A stretch of DNA of 64,000 nt from Bacillota bacterium. GTDB lineage: Bacteria; Bacillota; Clostridia; Lachnospirales; Lachnospiraceae. Position 1 is the first letter of the stretch. The number at the start of each line of letters is the position of its first letter. Location of the stretch: contig JAEZNB010000038.1 of NCBI GenBank assembly GCA_023441965.1, positions 1 to 64,000 of the forward strand, read 5' to 3'. The position numbers and the translations under genes were made by a program. The notes under the pieces are model-generated. The model ran no database searches. It saw only the letters and a list, made by a program, of their open reading frames with translations, and was not told the origin of the DNA. This document shows positions 43,172-51,040 of this stretch, piece after piece.

Positions 43172-45766
43172 CTATCTGAACATGAGCTTTAAGTAGCCCC
43201 GCTTCAGTGGTGAGGCAGCCTCTATGAGCTTACTCCTGGCCTCCCCATAAAATGCTTCCACTTCCTGCAGCTCTCTCTCACTGATGGTACTTCTTCCGAA
43301 TCTGGCCTTCCTTACATGGTCCATGCAGGACTCAAAGGTCTCTTGATCTATAGATACACAATGCTCCTTCACATAGGCCAGGTTATCCTCCAGGCACCTG
43401 CTTTTCTTCGGCAGCAGCCTGCAATGGAGCAGCAGCCGTTCCAGCCGTCGGTAGAGGAAGAGGGCATTCTTGTTGCGGTCACTGATTGCTGCCCGTCTTC
43501 TCCTTTGATGAACGATCAGGAAGAAAATAATTCCAAGGGAGACCGGAAGCGCCCCGACCAGCAGCAGGAAGGGCAGCTTTGAGGCCTTCGAATCCTTCTT
43601 TGTACCAGGCGGTAAGGTTCCCTTGGATTGATCCTCTTCCTTTACCTCCGGTGTCGTCGTAGGGGTGGGGGTAGGCTCCTGCTTCTCCTCCTCCGGCTTC
43701 GTAGGTTCGGGAGCCGTGGTAGGGGTTGCCTTTGCCTCCTCCTCAGGTCTGTTCTCATTCACATCCATCGCCTCTCCGACCACCCGTTCGGCATTCTCCA
43801 CACTGGCACCGGGGGTAAACTCCACGGGAAACCAGCCAAAGCCATCCACATATACCTCTGCCCAGGCATGGGCATTATAATCCTTGACAGTAATCTCTAC
43901 CTGGGTATCCTTCTGATCAAAATAGCGTATATTCGAATAGGTTGAAACCATTTCATAATCCAGCTGCTTCTCAAACCTGATATCTGTTGTATTGATTGCA
44001 TATCCCTCCACATATCTGGCGGGATAGCCCAGGGATCTCAGCATCATTACACCTGCGGAAGCAAAGTGGGAGCAGTAGCCAACCTTATTCTCATAGAGGA
44101 AGTATTCCACGAAATCCTTATCCTTGGGAAGCTTACCCGGGGATAAGGTATACTGAGCGTTATTGTGCAGATAATCCTTCACATAGGAAACTGCCTTGTC
44201 CAGGGTGTCTACCCGAGACCCAATCCTCCCCCTGGTAAATTCACTTCTCAAACGGTCCAATCCTTGATCAGGAAGCTTGGTGTAGTTATCATAAACAAAA
44301 TCCCTGTAAAGCTTCTCATACTTATCGTAGTCACTCAGCCTACTCTGCGAGTACTTCAGATAATCCGCCAGCTTGTCATCCATCCTTAAGGAAAAATAAA
44401 AGTCAAATTCATAGCTTTCGTCCTTACCGGCAGGAACAGCATATAGGTCATTCTTATATTTCGCAGCTTCACTGTCTGCAAAAATCGTCATGTAGGGCGC
44501 ATAAATGTGATTCTTATTGGCATTCTCGTAATCAATCCTGATGATACCCTTCTTAAACTCATAAAGAAAGGAATCAGTAACCCGATTGGGATTACCTGAA
44601 GCATCACTGACAATCAGGGGGATCTGGCTAAGAAAATAGGACGTCATATTCATCGGCTGAAGGCGCTCCGAAGGCAGGAGCTTTAGAATCTCTTCGTACC
44701 GCTTCTCTGTCTCCTTGGAATAGCCTTCCCAACTGTTTCCCGTATAGACAGCTCCGGCAAAGCCCTTCAGATAGATTCCCTCTGAGATGGACTTTAAGGG
44801 CACCGAGATTGTCATCTGCTCGGTCTCGTTGTAGCTGACCTGGTCTACTTGTCCCAGCTTACCGGAATTTAAGCCACCGCTGCCACTGCTATTGCGGCTG
44901 GGAAGCCAGTCTGCCTCGTTGATTTTATCCGATACATCCTCCCAGGAGAAGTTAAATAGGAAGTCCTGTATCTCACTCTTCGCTGTCCTTATCCCTTCCA
45001 GTTCCTCATATTTCTCCTCCGGTACGGCCAGCTTCATCATCTGGAACAGAACAAATACCAGGATGGTTAGAATTAGGGCTGCATTGCAGTTAATCCTGTG
45101 AAGCATGTGTTTCTGCTCCTTATAGGAGGCTTGTCCTGCCCCATAAGATCTGCTGATAAATATCACTGTAAGGAAATAGATCAGAAGATTGGTCTCTGAA
45201 GGCGTTATTCCCAGGGCGAAGCTTCCTGCGACCGGCAGCAGCAGGATGATATCACATAGGGACAGTAGTTTGCTCCGTACCACAGAATAAGCCAGTAAAG
45301 CAATAATCGGTATGACAATCATGATAATCAGCAGCGTCACATCCTCCATAGCGGTGGAGTAACGGGCCTTAAAGTGGATGACAACCGTCTCGTAGTAGGA
45401 AGAGACCTGCTCCAGGATGGCATTCTCCAGGATATAAAAGCCATTTTGCAGCTGCCCGAAATACTTCTTTCCAACAGCCAGATAAAGGACCAGTGAAGCA
45501 ATCAGCTTAAGGATATCATAATGGGGATAGAGTACCATAAGATAAATCATAATCCCGCATAGGAGCAATACCGTCAGTAAGCGGCTACCTACTACGGGCA
45601 GGGATAGGGAATCAATTAGGATAGAGACAGCACAATAGCTTCCCGCCAGAACGGCTAAGAGCTGAAGGCATCTTAAGAAGGCAGGAAACCCCGCCTTCTT
45701 CGTATCTACCATGTAGATCGTATTGTTTATGACAATTCCGTCCTTTATTTTATGACTCAAATCCAC
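43172..45766 (-). CDS. Membrane transglutaminase-like protein (TgpA/DUF3488 type)
   Basis: 864 residues. Six or seven N-terminal membrane helices (about 28-245), an extracellular part with the transglutaminase core (about 520-670), a Pro/Thr/Glu linker (about 680-735) and a further helix (about 740-765) before a cytoplasmic C-terminal DUF4129-like tail. The catalytic Cys is in GYCSHFASAG and the His in NAHAWAEVY; the third acidic residue is Glu (PVEFTPG) instead of Asp. Start is GTG with GAAGGTT upstream. Third gene after moxR and DUF58, the classic grouping for this family; substrate unknown. Confidence 0.88.
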   Translation of the reverse strand: MDLSHKIKDGIVINNTIYMVDTKKAGFPAFLRCLQLLAVLAGSYCAVSILIDSLSLPVVGSRLLTVLLLCGIMIYLMVLYPHYDILKLIASLVLYLAVGKKYFGQLQNGFYILENAILEQVSSYYETVVIHFKARYSTAMEDVTLLIIMIVIPIIALLAYSVVRSKLLSLCDIILLLPVAGSFALGITPSETNLLIYFLTVIFISRSYGAGQASYKEQKHMLHRINCNAALILTILVFVLFQMMKLAVPEEKYEELEGIRTAKSEIQDFLFNFSWEDVSDKINEADWLPSRNSSGSGGLNSGKLGQVDQVSYNETEQMTISVPLKSISEGIYLKGFAGAVYTGNSWEGYSKETEKRYEEILKLLPSERLQPMNMTSYFLSQIPLIVSDASGNPNRVTDSFLYEFKKGIIRIDYENANKNHIYAPYMTIFADSEAAKYKNDLYAVPAGKDESYEFDFYFSLRMDDKLADYLKYSQSRLSDYDKYEKLYRDFVYDNYTKLPDQGLDRLRSEFTRGRIGSRVDTLDKAVSYVKDYLHNNAQYTLSPGKLPKDKDFVEYFLYENKVGYCSHFASAGVMMLRSLGYPARYVEGYAINTTDIRFEKQLDYEMVSTYSNIRYFDQKDTQVEITVKDYNAHAWAEVYVDGFGWFPVEFTPGASVENAERVVGEAMDVNENRPEEEAKATPTTAPEPTKPEEEKQEPTPTPTTTPEVKEEDQSKGTLPPGTKKDSKASKLPFLLLVGALPVSLGIIFFLIVHQRRRRAAISDRNKNALFLYRRLERLLLHCRLLPKKSRCLEDNLAYVKEHCVSIDQETFESCMDHVRKARFGRSTISERELQEVEAFYGEARSKLIEAASPLKRGYLKLMFR

Positions 45767-45775
45767 ACCAACCTT

Positions 45776-47017
45776 CTATCCAAGCTTCAGACTCTCCAGA
45801 TTCCCACTCACATTTCCGGTGTCTACCGATAAGAGGCCTATTCCCATCTCACCAAGCTTCTTCATCACTTCCTCTGCAATCGGAAGCTTGATTCTGATAC
45901 TCCCGTTATGGACCTCAGAATATCTGGCAGTATCATTGACATATATGATCTGTCTTATATTCGCCTTAATAAAGGACAGGGATTCCAGCTGGGGCCCGTT
46001 CACCTCTCCGGTAACATAGAAGAGGTCTGTATATTGGTCGTTCGGATGCTCTGCCAGATAGGCAGTCATCACATCGACTCCCCCGGAATAAGGTCCGGTC
46101 TGCAGTAATCCATCCACTGCCTCGAACAGATCCTTCTCATTCACGATACGAACCCGTCTGCAGCAGCCATGTCCTTCATCATACCAGGAGAAATAATGAA
46201 TTTGTCCCTTCAGCAGGAAGGAGTAGGATAAGGACAGGGCACATTCCATCAGGGCATCCATATATACCAGGAGATCCTCCTCAGTGGGGATACTCAAATT
46301 AGCAAAAATCAGCATGGAGCAGTTTAAGGGATCGCTGAACTCCTTGATCATCAGCTGGTCCTGCTTCATGCTGAGCTTCCAATGGATTCTGGTAGGTCTG
46401 TCCCCCTCCCTGTATTCCCGGATCATGAATACTTCGGAGGGATCATCTCCACTCTTTACCGTCGAGAAGTAATCGCTTTCCACCTGCATCCGGGAACGGT
46501 TCAGCAGCTCATCCTCGGTAAGCTCATGAAACGCCGGCAGAATGGCTATTTTCAGTTCTCCCTTCAGCCTTCTTCTTAAGGAGAACAGCTTCAGATAATC
46601 ATAAATTTTTACCTTTGACAGGGATATCTCCAGATTGCCTGCATGCTCCGACATCAGGTTAATGGTTACGGTTGCCCTGCTTTTGGCATCTGCCGATGCC
46701 ATAAACTCCTTCTTATATGTCTTACCTGAGAAGGAGTTGCTGTAGCTTATGGTGAGCTGTATACCGGACGCCGGGAAGATCGAAGAATTGGTAATCTGGA
46801 TAGAAAGCGGAATCATCTCTCCCTTGCCTGCAACATGGATGGCAGAAACCAGCTCTACCCTTACCATCCCATAGACATAGCTTAATAAGGCAAACATCAG
46901 GAACGGCAGTCCGACAACCGTAAGAAAAATGATTCCCATAAAATATACATTATATAAAATTGAGAGAAGGCCGATCGTGGCCAATAAAACGAGATATCTG
47001 ATCTTATTCTGTATCAT
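45776..47017 (-). CDS. DUF58 family protein
   Basis: 413 residues from the ATG at 47017, favoured by AGGTG six bases upstream (a GTG nine bases earlier overlaps it). Two N-terminal helices (about 8-50), a beta-rich domain, then the DUF58 signature VFMIREYREGDRPTRIHW (about 200-217) followed by a vWA-like region. DUF58 proteins are partners of MoxR ATPases in membrane or cell-wall related chaperone systems. It lies 87 bp downstream of moxR and 9 bp upstream of the transglutaminase gene. Confidence 0.9.
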   Translation of the reverse strand: MIQNKIRYLVLLATIGLLSILYNVYFMGIIFLTVVGLPFLMFALLSYVYGMVRVELVSAIHVAGKGEMIPLSIQITNSSIFPASGIQLTISYSNSFSGKTYKKEFMASADAKSRATVTINLMSEHAGNLEISLSKVKIYDYLKLFSLRRRLKGELKIAILPAFHELTEDELLNRSRMQVESDYFSTVKSGDDPSEVFMIREYREGDRPTRIHWKLSMKQDQLMIKEFSDPLNCSMLIFANLSIPTEEDLLVYMDALMECALSLSYSFLLKGQIHYFSWYDEGHGCCRRVRIVNEKDLFEAVDGLLQTGPYSGGVDVMTAYLAEHPNDQYTDLFYVTGEVNGPQLESLSFIKANIRQIIYVNDTARYSEVHNGSIRIKLPIAEEVMKKLGEMGIGLLSVDTGNVSGNLESLKLG

Positions 47018-47104
47018 CTGCTGCACCTGCTTCTTATGCTTCCATCCTTAGGTCTGAAGACTGCTCCGCTCTATCCTGCCTTCCGCCTTCCTGATCAGGG
47101 CTTT

Positions 47105-48058
47105 CTATACGTTCTTCGCTATGATTTTGGGAGGCCGTACGATACGCAGGATGTCATCCAGAAGGTTGTCCACGGTGACATTATTCACCCGGGCCTTGGC
47201 CTTTAGGATCATACGATGGGCGGCAACATCCTTGAAGATATACTGCACATCACCGGGTACGACATAATCTCTGCCGCTTAAAAAGGCGGTCGCCTTGACC
47301 ATATTCATCAGCGCCAGAGACCCTCTCGGGCTGACTCCCAGCTCAATCAGGGGGTTGTCCCTCGTCTGCTGGACCAATAAGGTAATATATTCATAGATGG
47401 AGTCATGGATAAATACATCCTCCACCAGATTCTGCATGATAAGAATCTCCTCCTTGTCCACCACCTGTACTGCCTTATCAAGAGGATTGGTGCTCTGTCT
47501 CTCCTTTAAAATCCCGATCTCACTCTTCATATCCGGATATCCCATGCTCAGTCTGACCATAAAGCGGTCCAACTGGGACTCCGGCAGCATCTGGGTACCG
47601 ACAGAACCGATCGGGTTCTGTGTTGCCATGACCACGAAGGGCTTGGGGACCTCTCTGGTCACCGCATCCACGGTAACCTTCCCTTCCTCCATAACCTCCA
47701 ATAAGGCTGACTGGGTCTTCGAGGAGGTACGGTTGATCTCGTCCGCCAGAAACAGATTACACATGATTGCGCCCGGTCTGTACTGATAGCTGTCTCCTTC
47801 CTTATTCAACAGATGAAAACCCACTACGTCAGTGGGAAGCACATCCGGAGTAAACTGAAGCCTATGGTAATCCAGAGCCATGGCTCTGGAGAAGGCGAGG
47901 GCAAGGGTTGTCTTTCCCACTCCCGGATGATCCTCCAGGAGGATGTGTCCCCTGGCCAGGATGGCAGTAAGCACCTTTCCGATGATGACTCTCTTTCCGA
48001 TGACCACCTTATTCACTTCATCCATGATTTGTATTGCTTTTGCCTGATACGGTCCCAT
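47105..48058 (-). CDS. MoxR family AAA+ ATPase
   Basis: 317 residues. Walker A is DHPGVGKTTLA (about 43-53), Walker B LFLADEINRTSSKTQSALLEVMEE, sensor 1 VMATQNPI, and the Arg finger region LDRFMVRLSMGYPD. MoxR ATPases act as chaperones that assemble or activate partner complexes through DUF58/vWA proteins. First gene of a moxR-DUF58-transglutaminase operon. A long (about 500-base) untranslated region with a strong upstream promoter and a highly structured element lies before it. Confidence 0.93.
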   Translation of the reverse strand: MGPYQAKAIQIMDEVNKVVIGKRVIIGKVLTAILARGHILLEDHPGVGKTTLALAFSRAMALDYHRLQFTPDVLPTDVVGFHLLNKEGDSYQYRPGAIMCNLFLADEINRTSSKTQSALLEVMEEGKVTVDAVTREVPKPFVVMATQNPIGSVGTQMLPESQLDRFMVRLSMGYPDMKSEIGILKERQSTNPLDKAVQVVDKEEILIMQNLVEDVFIHDSIYEYITLLVQQTRDNPLIELGVSPRGSLALMNMVKATAFLSGRDYVVPGDVQYIFKDVAAHRMILKAKARVNNVTVDNLLDDILRIVRPPKIIAKNV

Positions 48059-48317
48059 AAGTATTCTCCTGATCTCTATGGTTTGTGGTTATATTTTATG
48101 TACTATATGAATGATGGCTCGAGGAGCCTGATGAGGATATCTTAGGAGTCCGCGGAGGGCTCCTCTCGCTCGCGTTGCGCGCCCCATAAATCCGTCTGTT
48201 GGCCTACCATGTCATATTTGGCTGGTTAAGTGTCCGTGTATTTATCTGTTTTATCGCTTACGACTGCTGCTGATTGGTCGGACTAGTTGGTAGTGTGGTT
48301 TGTGGTGTATGATTGAA

Positions 48318-48460
48318 CCTCTTCCGCCTCGGGGATGAACTCCGGAACCCGTCGGAGCCCATCCCCTTCGTTGCAGAGGACCCGCCTCCGCCCTGGAAGC
48401 AAGCTTCCGGCGGAAGGCAGATCCCCTGCAACTTTGGAAGTAAACTTCCGGCGGAAGAGG
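48318..48460 (-). ncRNA. Candidate structured RNA: four-way junction in the moxR upstream region
   Basis: Four nested helices fold this stretch into a cloverleaf. P1: 48318-48328 with 48450-48460 (CCTCTTCCGCC/GGCGGAAGAGG, 11 perfect bp). P2: 48331-48337 with 48360-48366, extended by CTCCG/CGGAG (48340-48344/48353-48357). P3: 48371-48380 with 48422-48431 (9 of 10), extended by 48384-48392/48409-48418 and capped by GGAAGC-AA-GCTTCC. P4: GGAAGT-AA-ACTTCC at 48436-48449. The P3 cap and P4 are near-copies that differ by a compensatory C-G to T-A change, evidence that pairing matters. A strong minus-strand promoter lies 110 bases upstream, so I infer minus-strand transcription. No known RNA family recognised. 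A DNA-level inverted-repeat element is the alternative. Confidence 0.5.
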
Positions 48461-48512
48461 GGATTGCGGTCATAGCCTGTATTGAGGTTATAGCCTGAGG
48501 TGATGATGTAGT

Positions 48513-48540
48513 ACTACTTTAGCCGTTTGGCTATAGTAGT
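48513..48540 (-). repeat. 12-bp stem-loop near the start of the same leader
   Basis: ACTACTTTAGCC (48513-48524) pairs with GGCTATAGTAGT (48529-48540) with one mismatch and a GTTT loop. On the minus strand it lies about 25 bases after the predicted transcription start. Between it and the branched element are two direct copies of GGTyATAGCCTG (48467-48478 and 48486-48497). Confidence 0.6.
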
Positions 48541-48568
48541 GATTTATGGGGCTTTGCTTATCGCGAAC

Positions 48569-48598
48569 ATTATAACATATTTTTCTGTTTTATGTCCA
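48569..48598 (-). promoter_or_regulatory. Strong promoter reading toward the structured element and moxR
   Basis: On the minus strand TGGACA (48598-48593), an 18-bp spacer and TATAAT (48574-48569) preceded by TG at the extended -10 position. Predicted start near 48562. The segment from there to the moxR ATG (48058) holds the stem-loop, the branched element and a GC-rich part (48140-48185) with an AGGAG/CTCCT hairpin; no gene was found in it. Confidence 0.68.
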
Positions 48599-48672
48599 TA
48601 GCATTATACAAATTATGTAACCCCTTCCCTCTTCCTCCAAGGGCGCAGACGGAGTGCCCCAGCATTTTTTAT

Positions 48673-48701
48673 TTGAATTATCGGAGGGTTTTTGATATAA
48701 T
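48673..48701 (+). promoter_or_regulatory. Promoter of the PrsA-like gene
   Basis: TTGAAT (48673-48678), a 17-bp spacer and TATAAT (48696-48701) with TG one base upstream (extended -10). It gives a leader of about 110 bases before the GTG start. Confidence 0.7.
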
Positions 48702-48820
48702 TAGTAATCTGAACGCCTTTTCTATATTTGTATATTTTGTGAACTGGTCCAAGCCTATTGACTAATATACAGAAAAGTTTACAATTATGGTCAAGAGAAT
48801 ATTATGGAGGTAGCAATAAG

Positions 48821-49909
48821 GTGAATAAATCTAAGAAACCAATTAAAAAAGTCCATGCAAAGCAGGATCCTGTAGTAAAGCGGAAATACTGGCTGATCCC
48901 TTCCATTATTTTAGGGGTATTATTAATTGCCGCACTGCTGTTTGACCAGCTATATGAAAGAGTATTAATTAAGATTGATGATACAAACTATCATCTAAGC
49001 GATCTGACCTATTATTTTTATGATGTGGAAAGTGGCTATAACACCTATGCTCAGATCTTTGGACCCATTAACTGGTCCACCCCCTATGATGAGACAGGCA
49101 ATGTTACCCTCGGAGATTTAGCCAAGCAGGAGGCAATGGGAATTGCTATCTTTAATGAACTCATGTATAAGGAAGCCGTGGCGGCAGGCTACTCCCTGAC
49201 CGAAGACGAAACGAATAAGATCAATGACGAGATCTTTTCTCTGCTCTATGAATCAGGCTTATCCAGCAAAGCGATCAAGGAAAACGGTTTTACGGGAGAC
49301 TATCTGAAGAAGGTGAAGGAGAAGGTCACCCTGTCACAACGCTACCGTGATGATATCATAGATACCCTCGAGGTTGATGATGAAGAAATCAAGGCCGGTA
49401 TCTCTTATGAGGAAAACAGGCAGTATGACATAGAATATCTCTTCATCCCCACTTCAAAGACAGACGAGTCCGGCAATAGGACAGATTTGACTGAGGATGA
49501 GAAGAAGGCCGCTTATGCGAAGATTGAGGCCAAGTATCAGGATGCCGTAACTACAGAGGACTGGTCTACCCTGGTTCCTGAAGATGAGGAAGAGCTGCAG
49601 TATACAAAGAACAATTTTATAAAGACGGATACCACCTACCCTGTGGACCTGATGACCATGATGATGGAGATGGAAAACGGTGAAATCAGCGAGATCGTTA
49701 CCGCAGAAACCGGCTACTATATCATCAAGATGCTGAATAACGACAATCCCGATACCTATAACACCGCAGTTGATAATGCGATCAAGGATGCCGAGGAAGC
49801 TGCTTTTGAAACCTATTATGGCGATAATATCCTGGCGAAGCATGAGATCAAGATGAATGAAAGAGCCATCAAGAATCTGCAGATGGGTTCCTTCACCGGT
49901 GCGAATTAA
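48821..49909 (+). CDS. Membrane-anchored PpiC/SurA-like peptidyl-prolyl isomerase
   Basis: 362 residues from GTG at 48821, with GGAGG 10 bases upstream; an in-frame ATG at 48758 has no such site. A Lys-rich N-terminus is followed by one membrane anchor (about 23-45), a SurA-N-like helical domain (about 70-190) and a parvulin-like region near 205-330 (YDIEYLFIP, then EMENGEISEIVTAETGYYIIKML). It would assist folding of exported proteins at the outer membrane face, like PrsA, but is anchored by a helix, not lipid. The isomerase core is divergent and activity is uncertain. Confidence 0.82.
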   Translation: MNKSKKPIKKVHAKQDPVVKRKYWLIPSIILGVLLIAALLFDQLYERVLIKIDDTNYHLSDLTYYFYDVESGYNTYAQIFGPINWSTPYDETGNVTLGDLAKQEAMGIAIFNELMYKEAVAAGYSLTEDETNKINDEIFSLLYESGLSSKAIKENGFTGDYLKKVKEKVTLSQRYRDDIIDTLEVDDEEIKAGISYEENRQYDIEYLFIPTSKTDESGNRTDLTEDEKKAAYAKIEAKYQDAVTTEDWSTLVPEDEEELQYTKNNFIKTDTTYPVDLMTMMMEMENGEISEIVTAETGYYIIKMLNNDNPDTYNTAVDNAIKDAEEAAFETYYGDNILAKHEIKMNERAIKNLQMGSFTGAN

Positions 49910-49980
49910 TTCAATATTTTTCGTATAATATTCTCCATTCCTGCCATACTAAGGGATAAAAGCAAGGAAAGGAGACAGTT

Positions 49981-50130
49981 ATGGCAAAGAATAGGAATAA
50001 CAGTCCGAGGAACAATAGCAAGAATTCCTCCAAGAACAGGGCAAACAATTCTTCCCAGAACTCCGTGAAGGACACTCATGCACAGGTCCCGGACGGTTCC
50101 CCCGGCCGCAGCGGTCCCGGCGGAAACTAA
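49981..50130 (+). CDS. Small Asn/Ser-rich basic protein
   Basis: 49 residues beginning MAKNRNNSPRNNSKNSSKNR and ending in a Gly/Pro/Ser tail (GRSGPGGN). AAAGGAGACAGTT precedes the ATG, an excellent site, and a strong terminator follows. Composition (Asn, Ser, Lys, Arg, almost no hydrophobics) recalls small spore proteins and other intrinsically disordered DNA-binding peptides of Clostridia, but I cannot assign a named SASP family. Too short for automated calling, but the translation signals support it. It is 71 bases after the PrsA-like gene. Confidence 0.65.
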   Translation: MAKNRNNSPRNNSKNSSKNRANNSSQNSVKDTHAQVPDGSPGRSGPGGN

Positions 50131-50175
50131 GATACCTATCAGAGAAACCATTGAGCATCATACTCAGATAAAGCG

Positions 50176-50223
50176 GCCCCGGTCTTAATACGAAGAGGTT
50201 TTCCTCTTCCTTAGGACCGGGGC
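50176..50223 (+). terminator. Terminator after the small Asn/Ser-rich gene
   Basis: GCCCCGGTC (50176-50184) pairs with GACCGGGGC (50215-50223), with an inner GAAGAGG-TTTT-CCTCTTC hairpin, followed by TATTATT. May also serve the converging gene. Confidence 0.85.
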
Positions 50224-50247
50224 TATTATTGTCTGCTTTCTTATGTA

Positions 50248-50931
50248 CTATAGGCATTTCGGAGCCTGGGGACCTCCGGCCGCATATGGAAGCAAGAAGG
50301 TCGGAAGACCGCTGGCATAGGGAGCGATGTCATACTCTTGGAAATATAGCACCACTCCCTCAGGAGTCAGATAGAACTGATTGATCTTCAGGGTATCGCT
50401 AACCAATTTTGCATAATCCTCAAAGTAAATTCCCTCTTCCTTATGATAAACCGCATCAATCTGGGAGATAATGCTATCAGCCAGCTGCTCCTTCAGATGC
50501 TCCCTTGAGGGGAAGAGATCTGCCAGCTCTATCTTCCTGCTTTTCTGAATATTCCAGGAATCGGAGGAACGAATCGTTAGTCCGTGGGCGCCCCCCGCAT
50601 ATTCATATTGATCAAAATACAAGCTTAAGGCACAATTCCTGTTATAAGTAACCTGATAATCCACATATGCCTCAAACTGTCTGATCGGGAATTGATTCGC
50701 TACAGAATACTCATATTCCACCATTGCCATCTGATACAGATTCATGACATTGGATCTTTCATACATAACGGCTCTCGTACGGTAAAAGGCATTTAATTTA
50801 TCCAAAAACACCTGTGCATATACCGAGATAAACTGCGGGTACTTAATCGTATATCTCAAGATAATCTGATCTTTGTAATACATATCCTGCTGTATCACTT
50901 TTTCTCTGACAACAACCTGATAAAGCGGCAA
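50248..50931 (-). CDS. RsiV-like DUF3298/DUF4163 domain protein
   Basis: 227 residues from TTG at 50931, chosen because GGGGAG lies seven bases upstream; the longer frame runs into nrdJ and is implausible. The sequence shows the DUF4163/DUF3298 layout: an early Y-I-K-YP strand, a central YEYAGGAHGLT (about 120) and a C-terminal LTPEGVVLYFQEYDIAPYASG motif. In RsiV this fold binds lysozyme outside the cell. No membrane helix or signal is seen in this version, so it may be intracellular or lack its N-terminus. Starts 110 bp after nrdJ. Confidence 0.72.
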   Translation of the reverse strand: MPLYQVVVREKVIQQDMYYKDQIILRYTIKYPQFISVYAQVFLDKLNAFYRTRAVMYERSNVMNLYQMAMVEYEYSVANQFPIRQFEAYVDYQVTYNRNCALSLYFDQYEYAGGAHGLTIRSSDSWNIQKSRKIELADLFPSREHLKEQLADSIISQIDAVYHKEEGIYFEDYAKLVSDTLKINQFYLTPEGVVLYFQEYDIAPYASGLPTFLLPYAAGGPQAPKCL

Positions 50932-51040
50932 GCTGCTTCTCCCCTTTAGCCTCCCTTTTGTACATCTTATGCTTGAGTCCGGCTTACTATTCGTGGGCTC
51001 TGAAGGAGGGGAGAAAATGAGAATGAAATCGTACAGGGGA

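Noticed and set aside
48258..48473. A 71-codon minus-strand open frame over the branched element
   Set aside because: It consists of Pro/Ser/Gly/Arg runs dictated by the inverted repeats, has no ribosome-binding site and no protein-like pattern.
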